64,000 bases of DNA from Lactiplantibacillus daowaiensis. Lineage in GTDB: Bacteria; Bacillota; Bacilli; Lactobacillales; Lactobacillaceae. The stretch spans positions 53,881 through 117,880 of the forward strand of contig NZ_BJDJ01000008.1 in NCBI RefSeq assembly GCF_005405085.1. The letters run 5' to 3'. This document shows positions 7,910 through 16,642 of the stretch, one piece after another. A model generated the notes under the pieces. The model was not told where the DNA came from and searched no databases. It saw nothing but the letters and a program-made list of their open reading frames with translations. Each line of letters opens with the position of its first letter. Within the stretch, counting starts at the first letter, position 1. The translations under genes were made by a program, and so were the position numbers.

Positions 7910-8839
7910 TTAAATCATTTTCCCAACATTAGTATACTGCTGCCAACAATAACTCCGGACGAACTCCACGAATCGGTGAACAGAAGGGGTCATAAAGCGA
8001 TTTTGCTTCACAACCATGTACATTTGATGATTTAATTCATTGTCCGCTAAATGCCGTAAGCGAATCTTCTCTTGATCTAACAATGGTAAGTACGGCATCA
8101 AAGCCACACCTAGACCATACTGCACAAAGCCGGCCATCGTATGGTCTTCTTCAACTTCGTACAAGATGTTGGGTTCTGTCTTGGCGGTCTGTAAAATCTG
8201 GTCGATCAATGGCCGCAAGCCACTATTTTTCGCGAAAATGATCATCGGGTAATCAGCTAAAGCTTTCACCGTCAATTTTTCCACGCGCGCAAGTTCACTG
8301 TCAGCGGGCACGGCGCCCATGATCTCTTGTTGGACGATTGGAATGAACTGGAAGCGATTCTCAGTTTCGAGATCGCCGATTTTATCGACGTATGAGGTGA
8401 TGACCACATCGTATTTTTCATGATCTAAATCTTGCAATAGATGGCCTGAGTTGCTCTGGCCCATCGTAAACGTAATCGCATGATTATTGGGCTCAGCTTT
8501 AAAATGGGTGACGAGTTCGGGCACTAATTGCTGCCCCATAGTATAGGTAAAGCCAAAATTAACGTGTCCTTGATTGGGATCCATTAACTGACTAATGAGG
8601 TCATTGCCTTGTGATAAATCATTTAAACTAGCGGTAACGTACTTTAAATAGACTTCGCCGAGTTGAGTCAATTTGATATTGCGGCCATCGGGTTCAAATA
8701 ACGGCACGCCAAGCTCATCTTCGAGCTTTTTAATGGCATAACTAAGTGAAGGTTGTGAGATACCAAGGTTTTCTGCGGCTTGGGACATATGCTGGGTGCG
8801 GGCTAGTTCTTTGAAGAAAATCAGGTGCCGTAAATTCAT
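7910..8839 (-). CDS. LysR-family transcriptional regulator of the quinate/shikimate operon
   Basis: 309 residues. The N-terminal winged helix (LRHLIFFKELARTQHMSQAA, then ISQPSLSYAIKKLEDELGVPLF) is canonical, and the remainder is the periplasmic-binding-fold effector domain. The start follows AAGGAG. It is divergent from the dehydrogenase gene at 8988 across a 148-base AT-rich region, the usual layout for a LysR activator and its target operon. The effector is probably a substrate or intermediate of that operon (quinate, shikimate or dehydroshikimate), which is inference from position. Confidence 0.82.
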   Translation of the reverse strand: MNLRHLIFFKELARTQHMSQAAENLGISQPSLSYAIKKLEDELGVPLFEPDGRNIKLTQLGEVYLKYVTASLNDLSQGNDLISQLMDPNQGHVNFGFTYTMGQQLVPELVTHFKAEPNNHAITFTMGQSNSGHLLQDLDHEKYDVVITSYVDKIGDLETENRFQFIPIVQQEIMGAVPADSELARVEKLTVKALADYPMIIFAKNSGLRPLIDQILQTAKTEPNILYEVEEDHTMAGFVQYGLGVALMPYLPLLDQEKIRLRHLADNELNHQMYMVVKQNRFMTPSVHRFVEFVRSYCWQQYTNVGKMI

Positions 8840-8987
8840 GGGCTCAACTCCTTGCTGACTAATAGAATAATTTTATTGATTAAACAACGTATCCCTATTT
8901 AATATAATAATTGAAACTGCTAACATAGCAAGTGAATTAAGTAACAATTTATAAAAAACAACAATATTTATTTAGGAGTGATTTGAA

Positions 8988-9866
8988 ATGACGGAACGAA
9001 TCGATGGACATACAATTTTAATTGGCTTGATGGCTTACCCAATCAGACATTCGATGTCACCAACCATGCATAACAACGCCTTTGCAAAACTGGGGTTGAA
9101 TTACGCGTACTTGGCTTTTGAAGTGACGAATGATACGTTGCCAGCAGCGATTCAATCGATTCGGACCTTGGACATGCGTGGGTCCAACATTTCAATGCCG
9201 AACAAACAAAAAGTCATTCCATTATTGGACAAGTTAGATCCAGCCGCTGAGATGATTGGTGCCGTTAATACGATTGTTAATGATGACGGAATTTTAACCG
9301 GTTACACGACTGATGGGATTGGGTTTATGAAGTCGTTAGATGATGAAGGCATCAACATTCGTGGCCATAAGATGATATTAGCGGGTGCGGGTGGTGCCGG
9401 AACAGCCATCGCAGTTCAAGCTGCTTTAGATGGCGTCACTGAAATGTCGATCTTTAATCAACATGATGATTCTTGGGAAAATGCCAAGCGGAATGTGGCC
9501 TTATTAAATGAAAAGACCAACTGCAAAGCAACCTTACATGAATTAGAAAATCGCGATGATTTGAAAGCTGAAATCGCAGATTCCTTTATTTATACGGATG
9601 CCACCGGAGTTGGGATGAAGCCACTTGAAGATGAAACGTTAGTGACTGACCCAAGTTGGTTCCGTAAAGACTTAGTGGTTTTCGACACGGTTTACGCGCC
9701 ACGAACCACGAAATTAATGAAAGTTGCTGAACAAGCTGGTGTCGAACATGTCTTTAACGGCTTAGGGATGATGCTAGAACAAGGCGCCGCAGCCTTTAAG
9801 CTTTGGACGGGTAAAGAGATGCCCGTTGACTATATTCGCCAGATTTTATTTGATGACAAGCACTAA
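8988..9866 (+). CDS. Quinate/shikimate dehydrogenase (YdiB-like)
   Basis: 292 residues. It matches shikimate dehydrogenases of the YdiB branch more than biosynthetic AroE: MAYPIRHSMSP at 16-26, SMPNK carrying the catalytic Lys, GAVNTIVNDDG, a GAGGAG dinucleotide loop, VGMKPLEDE and LWTGKEMP. After the second Rossmann strand the sequence is FNQHDD; acidic residues there favour NAD over NADP, as known for YdiB. It would oxidise quinate or shikimate to the 3-dehydro compounds, or run in reverse. Ribosome-binding site TAGGAGTG; first gene of a four-gene operon with dehydroquinase, flavin transferase and a flavin reductase. Confidence 0.82.
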   Translation: MTERIDGHTILIGLMAYPIRHSMSPTMHNNAFAKLGLNYAYLAFEVTNDTLPAAIQSIRTLDMRGSNISMPNKQKVIPLLDKLDPAAEMIGAVNTIVNDDGILTGYTTDGIGFMKSLDDEGINIRGHKMILAGAGGAGTAIAVQAALDGVTEMSIFNQHDDSWENAKRNVALLNEKTNCKATLHELENRDDLKAEIADSFIYTDATGVGMKPLEDETLVTDPSWFRKDLVVFDTVYAPRTTKLMKVAEQAGVEHVFNGLGMMLEQGAAAFKLWTGKEMPVDYIRQILFDDKH

Positions 9867-9889
9867 TGAGATGAGAGGGGTCCATTAAC

Positions 9890-10651
9890 ATGACGCAACC
9901 TGTAAAAGTTCGCAATATATTATTAGGCAGCGACCGGCCTAAACTGGCGGTCCCGATTACTGGTCGGACGACGACTGCGTTACTACGACAATTGAAACCA
10001 ATCGTTGCTGAAAAGCCAGACTTAGTTGAATGGCGGATCGATTATTTTGCCGATGTCACTGATCGGGAAAAATTAATTACTGCTGGGCAACAAATTCGTC
10101 AAACGTTAGGTGATATTGCATTACTCACCACGTTTCGGACCCAAGGTGAAGGTGGGGCGTTGCTCTTACCTGATGAAGCGGCTTATTTTGAGATTTGTCG
10201 CGCCGTCATTGCCGGACACTTCACCGATGCTTTAGATGTTGAACGCTATCATGATGAAGCTGCCGTCAAACAAACGGTAAAAGCTGCACATGAACAAAAA
10301 GTGGTGATCGTCATGAGTAATCATGATTTTCAAGCAACACCAAGTGCCGCTGAAATCGTCGCGCGCTTAACGAGTATGGCCGAATTTGGGGCCGATGTGC
10401 CTAAGATCGCAGTTATGCCACAATCTGTTGAAGACGTGTTGACGTTGTTAACAGCGACTAACCAAGTTCATCAAACTTTAGACCAACCCGTCATTACCAT
10501 GTCGATGGGTGATTTAGGTAAAGTTTCCCGGGTTGCTGGGGAGGTCTTTGGATCATGCCTGTCATTTGCGACGGTCGGTGCTGGCTCAGCACCTGGTCAA
10601 ATCGCATTAGATCGGTTACGACCAATGCTACAAGCACTGAAATTAAATTAG
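9890..10651 (+). CDS. aroD: Type I 3-dehydroquinate dehydratase
   Basis: 253-residue class I dehydroquinase that interconverts 3-dehydroquinate and 3-dehydroshikimate through a Schiff base. His in VMSNHDFQATP and Lys in DVPKIAVMPQSVEDV are the catalytic pair. Ribosome-binding site GAGAGGGG; it starts 23 bases after the dehydrogenase stop. Pairing with a YdiB-type dehydrogenase and no other aro genes points to catabolism of plant quinate/shikimate rather than to chorismate synthesis. Confidence 0.88.
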   Translation: MTQPVKVRNILLGSDRPKLAVPITGRTTTALLRQLKPIVAEKPDLVEWRIDYFADVTDREKLITAGQQIRQTLGDIALLTTFRTQGEGGALLLPDEAAYFEICRAVIAGHFTDALDVERYHDEAAVKQTVKAAHEQKVVIVMSNHDFQATPSAAEIVARLTSMAEFGADVPKIAVMPQSVEDVLTLLTATNQVHQTLDQPVITMSMGDLGKVSRVAGEVFGSCLSFATVGAGSAPGQIALDRLRPMLQALKLN

Positions 10652-10673
10652 AACAGGTTAGGAGGGGCAAGCG

Positions 10674-11630
10674 ATGACCGGTGCTCATAAGAAATATGTA
10701 TCACAGTTTTCCATGATGGGGACGGTTATTACGATCACGTTGTTTGCCCCCAACCAGCCAATTGTGGAAGCGCTTTATAATTATCTCGCTACTATGGACC
10801 GGGTCTTTTCAATGAATCGACCGGATTCAGAATTAATGGCTATTAACCGTCACGCCGGACAGCACCCGGTGGCGGTTAGTCCGATTTGCTTTGACTTGAT
10901 CCAACGGGCGGTAACGGCTTCGCAACAACAGGCCACGAGTTTTAATGTGTTGATGGGCCCAGTCGTTAAGTTATGGCGGATCGGGTTTGGTGGGCAAACG
11001 GTACCTGAACAAGCGGCCATCGATCAGGCCCTAGCACTGACTGACCCTAATGCAGTGGTCCTAGATGCCGCGCAACATAGTGTGTATCTAACCCATCCTG
11101 GGATGATGTTAGATTTAGGTGCAATTGCCAAGGGGTACTTCGCCGATCAAATGATCGGGCAATTACAAGCAGCCGGTATTGACCAGGCAATCGTCAATCT
11201 AGGTGGCAACGTGAAGCTGTTAGGTTGCAACCCGACCACGCCAACCGGTCAGTGGACCGTTGGGATTCAAGCCCCCAAAGCCCCACGCGGCTATCCTGCC
11301 TTACAAGTAGTGACCACGGCTAAAACAGTGGTCACCTCAGGCATCTTTGAACGTTATTTCCGGATTGGTAATCGCGTTTATCATCATATTTTAGACCCGC
11401 AGACGGGTTATCCAGTGGCCCGCCCGATTGAACAAGTGTCAATCCTGACGACTAATTCTGAATACGCTGAAATATTATCAACGGTGGCCTTTTTTAAGGG
11501 CGTCACCGCTGGTGTTAACTATATTAATCAATTACCACAAGTCGAAGCAATCTTTATCGATCACCAGCAGCAAATCCATACGACTGCTGGGTTACAGCAT
11601 TTGAGCGAAGGAGTGTACCAATATGAGTAA
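10674..11630 (+). CDS. apbE: ApbE family FAD:protein FMN transferase
   Basis: 318 residues. Features include MGTVITITLF near the start, MDLVFS-like MDRVFSMNRPDSELMAIN, LDLGAIAKGYFAD (about 143-155) and VTSGIFERYF (about 220). ApbE enzymes attach FMN covalently to Thr or Ser in FMN_bind domains. No signal peptide or lipobox is present, so it acts in the cytoplasm. Its stop overlaps the start of the next gene by eight bases, and that product carries exactly the acceptor motif. Ribosome-binding site AGGAGGGG. Confidence 0.88.
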   Translation: MTGAHKKYVSQFSMMGTVITITLFAPNQPIVEALYNYLATMDRVFSMNRPDSELMAINRHAGQHPVAVSPICFDLIQRAVTASQQQATSFNVLMGPVVKLWRIGFGGQTVPEQAAIDQALALTDPNAVVLDAAQHSVYLTHPGMMLDLGAIAKGYFADQMIGQLQAAGIDQAIVNLGGNVKLLGCNPTTPTGQWTVGIQAPKAPRGYPALQVVTTAKTVVTSGIFERYFRIGNRVYHHILDPQTGYPVARPIEQVSILTTNSEYAEILSTVAFFKGVTAGVNYINQLPQVEAIFIDHQQQIHTTAGLQHLSEGVYQYE

Positions 11631-13920
11631 TGCAAAACAAATTAAAGGCCAAGCAATGGGCCATAACGGCATCATTAGTTACGAAGTCGATGTCGATGAC
11701 AATAAAATTGAAGATTTGAAAATTTTGAAACATTCAGAAACGTCCGGGATTTTTAACCAAGTAATCGACAAACTCAAAAAGAGTGTGATTACTGAACAAT
11801 CCTTTAACGTGGATACAATCAGTGGTGCGACCGTCATGACGCAAGCGTTATTGGATTCAGCTAAAAAAGCCGTTGCCGATGAAGATGTTAAGTTGACGCC
11901 TAAACCAAAAGCCACTAAAGCAACTGGCACGACGCATCTAAGTGCTGACGTAGTTGTCATTGGTGGCGGTGAAGCTGGGTTAGTCGCCGGTAGTCGGGCC
12001 TTAACTAAGGGTCAATCGGTAATCTTAGTTGAAAAGAATGGTTATCTTGGTGGTGCGACGATTTTAAACGGGTCAAACGTCACCGGAACGGGGTCAAAAG
12101 TGGCGGCCGGTATTTTCGGTGATAACCACGATACCCCAGCGACCTTAGCTGAAGATGTGACCCGTGAAAGTAAACATACCAACTATCCAGCAATGACCGA
12201 TTTGATGGTCAATAATATTGGGCCAGCGATTGATTTTATTAGTGATTTTGCGGATTTGCATTATCAAAAAGCGCAGACACAAACGCCAGAACATTCCATC
12301 AACCGGCAAATCGAATTGCCAACTGCCAGCAGCTATGAATTTATTCAAAAAGTGGCGAAAGCGTTCAATGAACACGGTGGCAAGACGTTGTTAGATACAC
12401 GGGTTGAAGCCTTGACTTTTAATCGTCATGGGGATGTCAATGGGTTGGTCGCTTACCAACATGCTACTCCAGTTAAAATCAAAGCCCGCTCAGTCGTATT
12501 GGCAACTGGTGGCCATGGTGCCAACCAAAAGATGCGAGGGACTGAAAGCAAGGGCTTGGATTACTATGGGCCAATGACGTCGACTGGCGATGCCTATGAC
12601 TTTAATGCCAAATTAAATCTGCAGACACATGATTTAGGGTGGTATAAAGTTTATCCACACGGGGTTGAAGTTGAACCCGGCGTGGCGAAGTTAACGACGT
12701 ATGCGTCAAAAAAGGCGACCGATATGGGGGCCTTATACGTCAATACGAAAGGCCAACGCATTGTAAACGAATCGGCAGTTTATAGTGACTTCCGAGATGC
12801 CATCTTAGCGCAACCGGATAAAGTGGCCTTTATGTTGATGGATGAACGGACTTGGAAACAAGTTTATGATTTGTTAGTCTTACATGACTTTACGCCTAAA
12901 GAAATCCAAAACTTCTTTGACAATCCTGATACGACGCCAATCTTTACCAAGGGGACGTTAACGGAAGTCGCTAAAGCCGCCGGAATTGATGCGGCCGGGT
13001 TACAACAAACCGTTGCTGACTATCAAGGCTACGCTAAGGCTGGGACTGATCCTGACTTTAAGCGAGACGCACAATTCTTACATGGCTTTGAGGGGGAAAC
13101 CTACTACTTAGTTGAACAACGCGGGCGTTTTGCCACGACGTTGGGCGGCTATACCGTCACGACACCGGACTTAGAATTAGTCACGAAAGATGCTGTGCCA
13201 GTCGCAAATTATTATGCGGCCGGTGAAGTGGCTGGCGGGGCTAATGGGCATGACTCGATGCCAAGTATGATGAACACTTGGGGCATTTCTTCTGGATATG
13301 TCGCGGGAGCCGCAGCTAGTGCGAATGCGGATACGCAAAAAGCGAGTGGTGAAACTGACTTAAATATCGTTGCCTTGATGGGCACGAATGCGACTAAGTC
13401 GTATAACCGCAAGTTGTTACAAGCGATGCAAGAGTTGTTTGATGCCCAAATCAACTTTAGCATTGAAGAAATCAAATCCTTGCCACTCTTTAGCGAGGAT
13501 TTGGTCGATGATGAACCCGCTAATGTCAAGGCTCTCTGTGCCAAAATCGATGACGCTGATGGTGTCGTGATTGCAGTGCCTGAATATGATCATGCGATCC
13601 CAGCGGCGTTGAAGAGTGCGCTGGAATGGTTATCTTGCAAAGAACATCCTTTCACTGACAAACCCGTGATGATCGTTGGTACGTCACTGGGGATTCAAGG
13701 CACCGTTCGGGCCCAAATGAACTTGCGTCAAATCTTAGATGCACCCGGCGTTGACGCGAAAGTTTTACCTGGTAATGAATTTATGTTGCCAAAAGCCGGC
13801 ACTCAATTTGATGACCACGGTCAATTGACCGATCAAGGGAGCGTAGCCTTCTTAAAACAATGTTTTGGTAACTTCTTAACCTTCATTGAAACCGATGAAG
13901 CTGCGCCGGTCTTAGCATAA
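11623..13920 (+). CDS. Three-domain flavin reductase: FMN_bind, FAD_binding_2, NADPH-FMN reductase fusion
   Basis: 765 residues, cytoplasmic, with three domains. Residues 1-90 are an FMN_bind domain with DTISGAT at 64-70, so Thr70 is the expected covalent FMN site. Residues about 106-570 are a fumarate-reductase-like FAD domain (VVVIGGGEAGLVAG). Residues about 580-755 are a flavodoxin-like NAD(P)H:FMN reductase (VALMGTNATKSYNRKLL, AVPEYDHAIPAALKSALEW). Electrons would run NAD(P)H to FMN, covalent FMN, FAD, then substrate. The residues that reduce fumarate in Fcc3-type enzymes are not visible: the site usually ending in Arg reads NESAVYSD, and the usual HGANRLGG reads HDSMPSMMNTWG. A different 2-enoate substrate is therefore likely; the operon suggests a shikimate-derived cyclohexene acid. 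Confidence 0.82.
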   Translation: MSNAKQIKGQAMGHNGIISYEVDVDDNKIEDLKILKHSETSGIFNQVIDKLKKSVITEQSFNVDTISGATVMTQALLDSAKKAVADEDVKLTPKPKATKATGTTHLSADVVVIGGGEAGLVAGSRALTKGQSVILVEKNGYLGGATILNGSNVTGTGSKVAAGIFGDNHDTPATLAEDVTRESKHTNYPAMTDLMVNNIGPAIDFISDFADLHYQKAQTQTPEHSINRQIELPTASSYEFIQKVAKAFNEHGGKTLLDTRVEALTFNRHGDVNGLVAYQHATPVKIKARSVVLATGGHGANQKMRGTESKGLDYYGPMTSTGDAYDFNAKLNLQTHDLGWYKVYPHGVEVEPGVAKLTTYASKKATDMGALYVNTKGQRIVNESAVYSDFRDAILAQPDKVAFMLMDERTWKQVYDLLVLHDFTPKEIQNFFDNPDTTPIFTKGTLTEVAKAAGIDAAGLQQTVADYQGYAKAGTDPDFKRDAQFLHGFEGETYYLVEQRGRFATTLGGYTVTTPDLELVTKDAVPVANYYAAGEVAGGANGHDSMPSMMNTWGISSGYVAGAAASANADTQKASGETDLNIVALMGTNATKSYNRKLLQAMQELFDAQINFSIEEIKSLPLFSEDLVDDEPANVKALCAKIDDADGVVIAVPEYDHAIPAALKSALEWLSCKEHPFTDKPVMIVGTSLGIQGTVRAQMNLRQILDAPGVDAKVLPGNEFMLPKAGTQFDDHGQLTDQGSVAFLKQCFGNFLTFIETDEAAPVLA

Positions 13921-13963
13921 ACGCTAATCTCTTGAATGAAGTATAATTCCTGCTCAACCTTTT

Positions 13964-13996
13964 AGCCCGTCACGCCTAACCCGTGACGGGCTTTTT
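13964..13996 (+). terminator. Terminator of quinate/shikimate-reductase operon
   Basis: Arms AGCCCGTCACG (13964-13974) and CGTGACGGGCT (13982-13992), then a T-run. Confidence 0.85.
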
Positions 13997-14004
13997 GCCG
14001 GCAA

Positions 14005-14020
14005 TGTTTCACGTGAAACA
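14005..14020. other. parS: parS centromere site
   Basis: Perfect TGTTTCACGTGAAACA between the convergent reductase and lar transport operons, next to two terminators. Confidence 0.88.
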
Positions 14021-14065
14021 TTGGATCAAGTGCTAGATTAACAGGAAATTTTATTGAAGAAACAT

Positions 14066-14097
14066 AAATCGGGTCTCCAGACTTGGAGACCCGATTT
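14066..14097 (-). terminator. Terminator of larMNQO operon
   Basis: Arms AAATCGGGTCTCCA and TGGAGACCCGATTT around a four-base loop; T-rich on the minus-strand side. Confidence 0.75.
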
Positions 14098-14108
14098 GTT
14101 ATCTGATT

Positions 14109-14840
14109 TTATAATGTCATTAATTGCGCTTGTAAGGTTGTATCAGTGGCTAATTCAGCTTGCGTTACGTCAGCTTCAATCTGATGGTCCGCATTAAAAA
14201 TCAAGAAACGCTGACCAACGCTTTGAACCTGTTGAAAGTTGTGACTTGCCATAATAATCGTTTTGCCGGCACGTTGTAATTGTTGCAGCAAGACTAACAT
14301 GTCTTGTTGCGCGGCAATCGTTAAGCCATTTAGGGGTTCATCTAATAATAAAATATCAGGATTTAACGCGAGCACGCTGGCTAAAGCCACGCGCTTTTTT
14401 TCGCCACCGGATAATTGATAGGGCACGCGATCACGTAGTTCAGTACTGTGAGTTAAGGCTAAACAATCAGTGACCCGTTGTGTGACGGCCGCTGCAGGTA
14501 GCCCTAGCTGTTGGGGCCCAAAGGCGACTTCTTCGGCGACCGTAGGGTTGAACAATTGGACGTCAGTATTTTGAAAGACCATCCCGACTTGTTGATGCAG
14601 CTGTTGACGTTTGACCGCATCTGCCAAGTAGGCGGCGTTAATTGCGTGGCCGGCAAGTTGATAGGTCCCGTGACTAGCCGTGGTTAAGCCACTTAACAGC
14701 CGCAGTAAGGTCGACTTGCCAGACCCATTAGGTCCCATTAAGCAAATGAACTCGCCAGCGTCAACGGTGAGGGTCAAATCGACTAACCCATGTGTGGTGG
14801 GATAGTCATAACTAACGGTGTTTAAAGTGAGTAATGCCAA
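14109..14840 (-). CDS. larO: Nickel ABC transporter ATPase LarO
   Basis: ECF/Cbi-type ATPase of 243 residues: Walker A GPNGSGKST (about 33-41), signature LSGGEKKR and Walker B ILLLDEPLNGL. It powers the nickel importer with LarMN and LarQ. The open frame begins at a TTG at 14855, but GGAGGA (14848-14853) lies just downstream of it, so the TTG at 14840 is the better start (MALLTLNTVSYDYP). It is the last gene of the minus-strand operon. Nickel supply is needed for the LarA cofactor made from the divergent operon. Confidence 0.87.
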   Translation of the reverse strand: MALLTLNTVSYDYPTTHGLVDLTLTVDAGEFICLMGPNGSGKSTLLRLLSGLTTASHGTYQLAGHAINAAYLADAVKRQQLHQQVGMVFQNTDVQLFNPTVAEEVAFGPQQLGLPAAAVTQRVTDCLALTHSTELRDRVPYQLSGGEKKRVALASVLALNPDILLLDEPLNGLTIAAQQDMLVLLQQLQRAGKTIIMASHNFQQVQSVGQRFLIFNADHQIEADVTQAELATDTTLQAQLMTL

Positions 14841-14841
14841 G

Positions 14842-15666
14842 TTAATGTCCTCCAAATAACAATAAGCCCATTAAAATTAAAACCGGACTTAACGATAAGT
14901 AATCGCGCCAATGACTCGCTGTGCCAACGGGTTTGGCATAGTGGCCGTTAAAGCCCCGCGCTTCCATGGCCGCATAAAGTTCCAGTGCATACGCATAGCT
15001 TTTCAAGTAGAGATTGCCAAATAAGGCGCCAATCAATCGATAAGGGTGACGAGTTGGTGCGACCAACCGTAAGTCTAAGGCTTCGGTTGTAAGTAATAAA
15101 TGTTGTCCTAACATGCGTAAATAAATCATGGCGATCGCTAAAGTCATGATCAATACATTGGGGCAATGCCAAGCTTTGAGTCCAGCCAATACATCTTGAA
15201 ACGTGGTTGTCAGGCGAAAGTATTGCGCGTTGGCCAACATCAGACTTGTTTTGACGCCAAAGAAAACGACAGTTGCTGGTCCGGCTAACCAATAGCTAGG
15301 TAAGACAATGATGACGGCGATGCAACAACTCAGTAGCCAACGACGGATAAAGTAGCGCAACTGCCGTGGCGGTAACAAGAGCAATTGCAGGCCTAATAAT
15401 AAGGCTAATCCCCATAGCCAAACGAAGCTATGAACACTGGCAATCAGCAGTAAGACTAACCCTAAGCGTAATAAGTTAATTTGCGGGCTCAAAGGCCAGC
15501 TTGATGGTTGAACTGGTGCCGGTTGGGCAAGGCGCTGCAATAAATGCCGCAAATGGTGCTGGTTGCGGCTGAGAAACTGCATGCTAGCTCGGCGCTTGGA
15601 CTTGACCGGGTGGTTGGGGACTGTTAGCCAAGTCGGCAGGGGCTTAGTTTTTAAGTTGGGTATCAT
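14842..15666 (-). CDS. larQ: Nickel transporter membrane component LarQ (CbiQ family)
   Basis: 274-residue CbiQ-type permease with about five membrane segments after a basic, proline-rich N-terminus. The late motif YALELYAAMEARGFNG matches the ATPase-coupling AxxARGF region of CbiQ proteins. The start overlaps the end of larMN by 23 bases and lacks its own strong ribosome-binding site, which suggests translational coupling; a later Met (about residue 29) is possible. Confidence 0.85.
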   Translation of the reverse strand: MIPNLKTKPLPTWLTVPNHPVKSKRRASMQFLSRNQHHLRHLLQRLAQPAPVQPSSWPLSPQINLLRLGLVLLLIASVHSFVWLWGLALLLGLQLLLLPPRQLRYFIRRWLLSCCIAVIIVLPSYWLAGPATVVFFGVKTSLMLANAQYFRLTTTFQDVLAGLKAWHCPNVLIMTLAIAMIYLRMLGQHLLLTTEALDLRLVAPTRHPYRLIGALFGNLYLKSYAYALELYAAMEARGFNGHYAKPVGTASHWRDYLSLSPVLILMGLLLFGGH

Positions 15667-16627
15667 GTTGTAAGCCTCGAATCAATAAACCAAAAATCAT
15701 AATCGCAGTTAATGCTGACAAAATATAACCCACACTAACCGGGAGCCCGGCAATGGCGTAGTCGCTAAATAGGGCTTGGAAATGTAACCCGTGGGCCATC
15801 CCTTGCGGTACTTGAGCAGTTAGGTGTTGTTGCGCTAACAAGTGTTTGAGCTCGCTAGGCCCCCATTCACCCCAAGCAGTATTGCTGGCGAGTAGTCCGA
15901 GCGGGGTTAAGATGGCTAAGCCAAGTAGCAAGCCAAGCCAGCGGCGTTGTGACGTGCGCGGGGCCGTTTGGTAAAGGCTGGTCGGGGCGACTTTTTGAAC
16001 GAATTGATAGACCAATAATGTGAAGCCCATTTCGACCCAACCGGCGACGAGTAAGTGAGCCGCTAACATCGCCGGTACGGCAATGTTTAACCCGTAAGGA
16101 CAATATAGCGGGGCACCACTAGCCGTATGCGCGAGCAAAGGCTGCAAGCCTAACTCGATACCAGCAACTAGGGCTGCGGTATTAATGCCCAGGTAAGCAC
16201 CGACCGCAAGCCCGATTTTGGGATGCCGCCACTTTTGACCGAGCCGATAACAGGCATAACCGACAAATGGCATGATCACGGCCATATTCAAGGCATTTGC
16301 ACCAAACGCTAAAATTCCGCCGTCACCAAAGAGTAAGGCTTGGAGGGCTAATGTAACGGTTAACGCCAAACAGGCCGCCCACGGGCCTATTAAGACGGCT
16401 AATAAGGTCCCCCCAACGGCATGGGCAGTCGTGCCACCCGGAATAGGGAGATTAAACATCATAATTAAAAACGCCAGTGAAGCCGCAATGCCCAACATGG
16501 GTAACGTTTCGCGCTGGCGTTTGAGTTGTACTTTAACTTTTAAAACCGCAACAGTCCAGATGGGCACCATCGCTACAGCGAGCGTCCCACAAGTTGCAGG
16601 ACTTAAATAATTATCCGGAATATGCAC
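15644..16627 (-). CDS. larMN: Nickel transporter substrate-specific component LarMN (CbiM-CbiN fusion)
   Basis: 327 residues. The N-terminal CbiM part begins MHIPDNYLSPATC; the MHI(P/M) start is itself part of the metal site in CbiM/NikM proteins. It has HAVGGTLLAVLIGPWAA and FGDGGILAFGANALNMA. The last 100 residues supply the CbiN-like hairpin with two helices. The start codon is GTG, eight bases after AGAAGAGGTG. It recognises nickel for the ECF-type importer. Confidence 0.87.
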   Translation of the reverse strand: MHIPDNYLSPATCGTLAVAMVPIWTVAVLKVKVQLKRQRETLPMLGIAASLAFLIMMFNLPIPGGTTAHAVGGTLLAVLIGPWAACLALTVTLALQALLFGDGGILAFGANALNMAVIMPFVGYACYRLGQKWRHPKIGLAVGAYLGINTAALVAGIELGLQPLLAHTASGAPLYCPYGLNIAVPAMLAAHLLVAGWVEMGFTLLVYQFVQKVAPTSLYQTAPRTSQRRWLGLLLGLAILTPLGLLASNTAWGEWGPSELKHLLAQQHLTAQVPQGMAHGLHFQALFSDYAIAGLPVSVGYILSALTAIMIFGLLIRGLQHDTQLKN

Positions 16628-16642
16628 GGATGAGCACCTCTT

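Noticed and set aside
8988..10651. Chorismate (aromatic amino acid) biosynthesis genes
   Set aside because: No other aro genes are present, the dehydrogenase is of the YdiB type, and the operon continues into ApbE and a flavin reductase under a LysR regulator.
11623..13920. Ordinary fumarate reductase
   Set aside because: The Arg and His residues that bind and protonate fumarate are not found at the expected motifs.
16272..16610. 112-codon plus-strand frame inside larMN
   Set aside because: Antisense shadow of a well-conserved CbiM-like gene.
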